DNA of 8,883 nucleotides from Defluviicoccus sp. (GTDB lineage: Bacteria > Pseudomonadota > Alphaproteobacteria > Rhodospirillales > Defluviicoccaceae), in contig CP058705.1 of the NCBI GenBank assembly GCA_013414705.1, positions 1,462,017-1,470,899 on the forward strand, read 5' to 3'. The notes below the pieces were generated by a model. It did no database searches, was not told the DNA's origin, and was given only the letters and a program-made list of their open reading frames with translations. Below, piece after piece: positions 6,246 through 8,883 of this stretch (position 1 is the first letter of the stretch; every line of letters begins with the position of its first letter). The position numbers were made by a program, and so were the translations under genes.

Positions 6246-7563
6246 TCAGTCGTCCAGAGCGAGCAGGCTGCGGGCGTAGGCGCGGGCCTCGAAGGCGCGC
6301 ATGTCGTCCATGCCTTCGCCCACGCCGATGGCATACACCGGAAGGCCGAACCGCTCGGCGAGCGCCACCACCACGCCGCCTTTGGCCGATCCGTCCAGTT
6401 TGGTGACGATCAGACCGGTGACGTTGACCAGATCCCGAAAGACGTCCACCTGAGAGTGCGCGTTCTGCCCCACCGTCGCGTCAAGGACGAGAATGCAGTC
6501 GTGCGGTGCCTGTTCGTCGACCTTCTGTAGCACGCGGGCCATTTTCTGCAACTCGGCCATCAGGTGCGCCTTGTTGTGCAGGCGGCCAGCAGTATCGATC
6601 AGCAGCACGTGGCAGCCCCGGGCCTTCGCCTCCTGATACGCTTCGTACGCTAGGCTGGCCGCATCGCTGCCTTCCGCGCGCGCAATCACCGGACAGCCGA
6701 TGCGCTCTCCCCAGATCTGCAGCTGCTCGATTGCTGCCGCGCGGAACGTATCGCCAGCGGCCATCATCACGTCGAAGCCCACCGACTTGAACATCCGTGC
6801 CAGCTTGGCGATTGTCGTCGTCTTGCCGCTGCCGTTCACGCCGCAGACGAGGATCACGTGCGGACGGTGTGCTTCGTGAATGGCGATCGTCTGTGCCACC
6901 GGCGCCAGCAGCTTCGTCACCTCGTCCGCCAGCACCGTACGGACCTCTGCCGACGTCACTTCCTGGCCGAAGCGGGCGTCGGCAAGCGCACGGGTGAGCT
7001 GCGACGCCGTGCTGAGACCCAGATCGGCAGTGATCAGCAGCTCTTCCAACTCCTCGAGCGCCTCGTCATCCAGCTTGCGCCGGATGAAGACGTCGCCGAT
7101 GCCCGAGGACAGCTTCGCCGACGAGCGGCCGAGGCCGCGCCGCAGCCGGCCGAGCCAGCCGGCTTTGTCCTCGCTGTCGGCTGCAAGTGCGTCCCGTATC
7201 TCCCGCGACCGGCGCTCGATCCATTCCCGTTCGGCGACTGTCCTGGGATCCAGACCCGCGGACGGTGTGGCGGAGACGGCTGTCAGTGTCTTCGGCAGGA
7301 CGTCGCCGGCCGGTGTCGGAATTTCAGGCCCCGGCATCGGTGGTGGGCTTTCCGGTTCCGGGGTGCCGGGTGTGGGAAGCTCTGGCTGCGGCTCGGGAAA
7401 GGGGGCAATTCCGGCTGCGGTTGCGGTACTGCCGGCACCTCGGGTTCCGTGGGCACGCCCGGGCCGAGATGAGGGCTTGTGCCTCCGCCTCGTTGCCGCG
7501 GCTGAACATCCGCCCGAACCAGCGCCGGTTCTCGCCCGCTTTGGCTGTGGTTTCGTCGCTCAC
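6246..7563 (-). CDS. ftsY: Signal recognition particle receptor FtsY, reading frame interrupted twice in the linker
   Basis: SRP receptor GTPase. It docks SRP-ribosome complexes at the inner membrane and hands nascent membrane proteins to SecYEG. The body is one clean frame from 7337 to 6246. Counting from ATG 7337 (363 aa), the N-domain helices span about 60-150. GTPase motifs are G1 GVNGSGKTTT (166-175), G2 DTFRAAAIEQL (196-206), G3 DTAGR (248-252), G4 TKLDGSAKGG (312-321) and the closing GVGEGMDD (338-345). The usual FtsY start lies further upstream in another frame: GTG 7563 encodes MSDETTAKAGENRRWFGRMF, whose RRWFGRMF matches the amphipathic membrane-targeting start of alphaproteobacterial FtsY. 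A Pro/Glu-rich linker joins them only if one base is added at each of two places (7451-7466 and 7395-7406), giving 439 aa. GTG 7563 abuts the mtaB stop, with GGAG 9 nt upstream. ftsY is normally essential, so sequence error is the likeliest cause; initiation at 7337 without the targeting helix is the alternative. Confidence 0.9.
7395..7466 (-). other. Double frameshift zone in the ftsY Pro/Glu-rich linker
   Basis: Reading ftsY from 7563, sense-looking protein lies in frame 1 up to about 7460 (EAEAQALISA), then in a second frame for about 20 codons (VPTEPEVPAVPQPQPELPP), then in a third frame (EPQPELPTPGTPEPE) that continues into the GTPase. The shift points fall at plus-strand runs GCCCGGGCC (7456-7464) and GGGAAAGGGGG (7395-7405). 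Each is corrected by one extra base. The repeated PQPELP motif on both sides of the second shift supports the reconstruction. Confidence 0.75.
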
Positions 7564-8859
7564 TCAGGCCATCTCCGCGTAAAGCGTGGTGCTGTCGGCT
7601 GCCGTGAATCGAACGCGCACCAGCGTCGAGGGTTCGCCGGCGAAGGCAAGCGTCACAGGCGCATACGCCGGACAGCGGCCGACCCGGGGTTCCTCTACCA
7701 GAATTTCGGCGCACGATCCGACCTGGCCAGCCAGGAAGTGAGCCCGTGCACGATCGCCTGCGGCGCGCAGCCGCGCGGCACGCTCGTGGCGCACCGGTCC
7801 CGGAAGCTGCGGCATACGGGCCGCCGGTGTGCCGGGCCGCGGAGAGTAGGGGAAGACGTGCAGCCAGGTGAGACCGAGTTCGTCTACCGCGCGCAAGGTG
7901 TTCTCGAACATCGCTTCGGTTTCGGTCGGAAAACCCGCGATCAGGTCGGCACCGAACACGATGTCCGGGCGGAGGGCCCGCGCGCGCTCGACCACCGAAG
8001 CGGCACCGGCACGGCTGTGGCGGCGCTTCATCCGCTTCAGTACCAGATCGTCCATCGCCTGCAGACTGAGGTGCCAATGGCCCATCAGCCGCGGCTCGGC
8101 GGCAAGCGCGTCGAACAGCGCCTCGTCGATGGCGGCCGGATCGAGCGTCGAGACCCGCAGCCGCGGCAGATCGGGAACCTCCGCCAGAATGGCGGCGACC
8201 AGCCGGCCCAGCGTCGGCGCCGCCATTCCATCGCTGGCGGCGAGATCGGAACCCCAGGAACAGATATCGACGCCGGTCAGCACGATCTCGCGGTAGCCGT
8301 TGTCGACCAGGGTGCGTACCCGGGCGATCACCCGATCTTGCGGTACGCTGCGGTTCGGACCGCGGGCGAACGGGATGATGCAGAAGGTGCAGCGATGATC
8401 GCAGCCCTGCTGGATCTCGACGAACGCGCGGGCCCGGCCTTCGATGCCGTCGATCAGGTGTGCCGCGGTCTCGCGGGCCAGCATGATGTCGGAGACCAGC
8501 ACCCGGTCGTCCGGGGCGCCGACAGACGGGCGAAAGTTCTGCACATCGAGCTTCTCGGCGTTGCCGAGCACCCGGTCCACTTCCGGCATCGCCGCGAACA
8601 TTTCGGGCTCGAGCTGTGCCGCGCAGCCGGTGACGATAATCGGCCGGCCGGGGTGGCGGCGGCGCAGCTTGCGAATCGTCTGCCGCGCCTGGCGCACCGC
8701 CTCGGAGGTCACGGCACAGGTGTTGATGACGATCGCATCCACACCGTTTTGCGCCGTCTCGCGGCGGATGACTTCGGATTCCAGCGCATTCAGCCGGCAG
8801 CCGAGGGTGACGACATCGGGGCCGGAGTGGGGAGGGCCGGATTGCCGGGAGCCGGACAT
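7564..8859 (-). CDS. mtaB: tRNA (N6-threonylcarbamoyladenosine(37)-C2)-methylthiotransferase MtaB
   Basis: Radical-SAM enzyme that adds a methylthio group to t6A37 of ANN-decoding tRNAs, giving ms2t6A37. The length (431 aa) fits the family. The N-terminal domain has three cysteines for the auxiliary 4Fe-4S cluster: C21 (TLGCRLNALES), C48 (INTCAVT) and C79 (VTGCAAQ). The LGCRLN and INTCAVT forms are typical of MtaB rather than MiaB or RimO. The radical-SAM cluster motif is GCDHRCTFC (C153, C157, C160), followed by LTGVDICSWG (194-203) and HLSLQAMDD (263-271), where M269 replaces a usual Gly. A TRAM-like RNA-binding end covers about 375-430. Its TGA abuts the ftsY GTG, so the two are almost certainly co-transcribed and translationally coupled. 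ATG 8859 has only a weak Shine-Dalgarno and the frame stays open to the window edge, so a start slightly upstream cannot be excluded. dapF is a plausible upstream neighbour by known gene order. Confidence 0.95.
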   Translation of the reverse strand: MSGSRQSGPPHSGPDVVTLGCRLNALESEVIRRETAQNGVDAIVINTCAVTSEAVRQARQTIRKLRRRHPGRPIIVTGCAAQLEPEMFAAMPEVDRVLGNAEKLDVQNFRPSVGAPDDRVLVSDIMLARETAAHLIDGIEGRARAFVEIQQGCDHRCTFCIIPFARGPNRSVPQDRVIARVRTLVDNGYREIVLTGVDICSWGSDLAASDGMAAPTLGRLVAAILAEVPDLPRLRVSTLDPAAIDEALFDALAAEPRLMGHWHLSLQAMDDLVLKRMKRRHSRAGAASVVERARALRPDIVFGADLIAGFPTETEAMFENTLRAVDELGLTWLHVFPYSPRPGTPAARMPQLPGPVRHERAARLRAAGDRARAHFLAGQVGSCAEILVEEPRVGRCPAYAPVTLAFAGEPSTLVRVRFTAADSTTLYAEMA

Positions 8860-8883
8860 ATCGGGCCGCCCGTCAGCCGACCA

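Noticed and set aside
7283..8077. Minus-strand frame of 264 codons overlapping mtaB and ftsY
   Set aside because: Most of it is an out-of-frame shadow of mtaB and its tail runs out of frame in ftsY. Only the piece around TEPEVPAVPQPQPELPP is meaningful, and that belongs to the ftsY linker.

Overview
The window is GC-rich, densely coded bacterial chromosome, most likely from an alphaproteobacterium, perhaps Rhodospirillales-like. This rests on the CcmI-type cytochrome c maturation protein, the alphaproteobacterial style of phosphoglycerate kinase, and the mtaB-ftsY gene order, a known alphaproteobacterial arrangement. No rRNA, tRNA, CRISPR array, transposase, phage gene or attachment site is visible. 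Base and codon composition look uniform, so I see no sign of a recently acquired island.

Layout, left to right. The 3' part of ccmI (+, 1-1101) runs in from the left edge. It meets a convergent diguanylate cyclase (-, about 1173-2213 or 2243) of the E. coli DgcZ type. A 280-290 bp divergent gap follows, then pgk (+, 2526/2535-3728). A stem-loop-rich spacer leads to a zinc-ribbon/Nudix hydrolase (+, about 3875-4414) and a 75-aa unknown small protein (+, 4475-4702). The small gene converges, 9 bp apart, on a six-helix membrane class III nucleotide cyclase (-, 4712-6091). The right third is the minus-strand pair mtaB (8859-7564) and ftsY (7563-6246), where the mtaB stop codon abuts the ftsY GTG start.

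The genes fall into two kinds. Housekeeping genes cover haem protein maturation (ccmI), glycolysis or Calvin cycle (pgk), tRNA modification (mtaB), membrane protein targeting (ftsY) and nucleotide clean-up (Nudix). Between them lie two unrelated second-messenger enzymes, one predicted to make c-di-GMP and one predicted to make a cyclic mononucleotide. I see no wholly new multi-gene system.

The observations most worth checking are these. (1) ftsY cannot be read in one frame: its membrane-targeting N-terminus, a short Pro/Glu-rich linker and its SRP-GTPase body lie in three frames, consistent with two single-base losses next to homopolymers. (2) The diguanylate cyclase has a CZB-like sensor domain in which two of the four zinc ligands of DgcZ appear replaced, while its catalytic and product-inhibition motifs are intact. 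(3) The Nudix protein keeps only one of the two zinc-ribbon knuckles. (4) The membrane cyclase lacks the usual purine-selecting lysine. Family comparisons are from memory; no database search was run.
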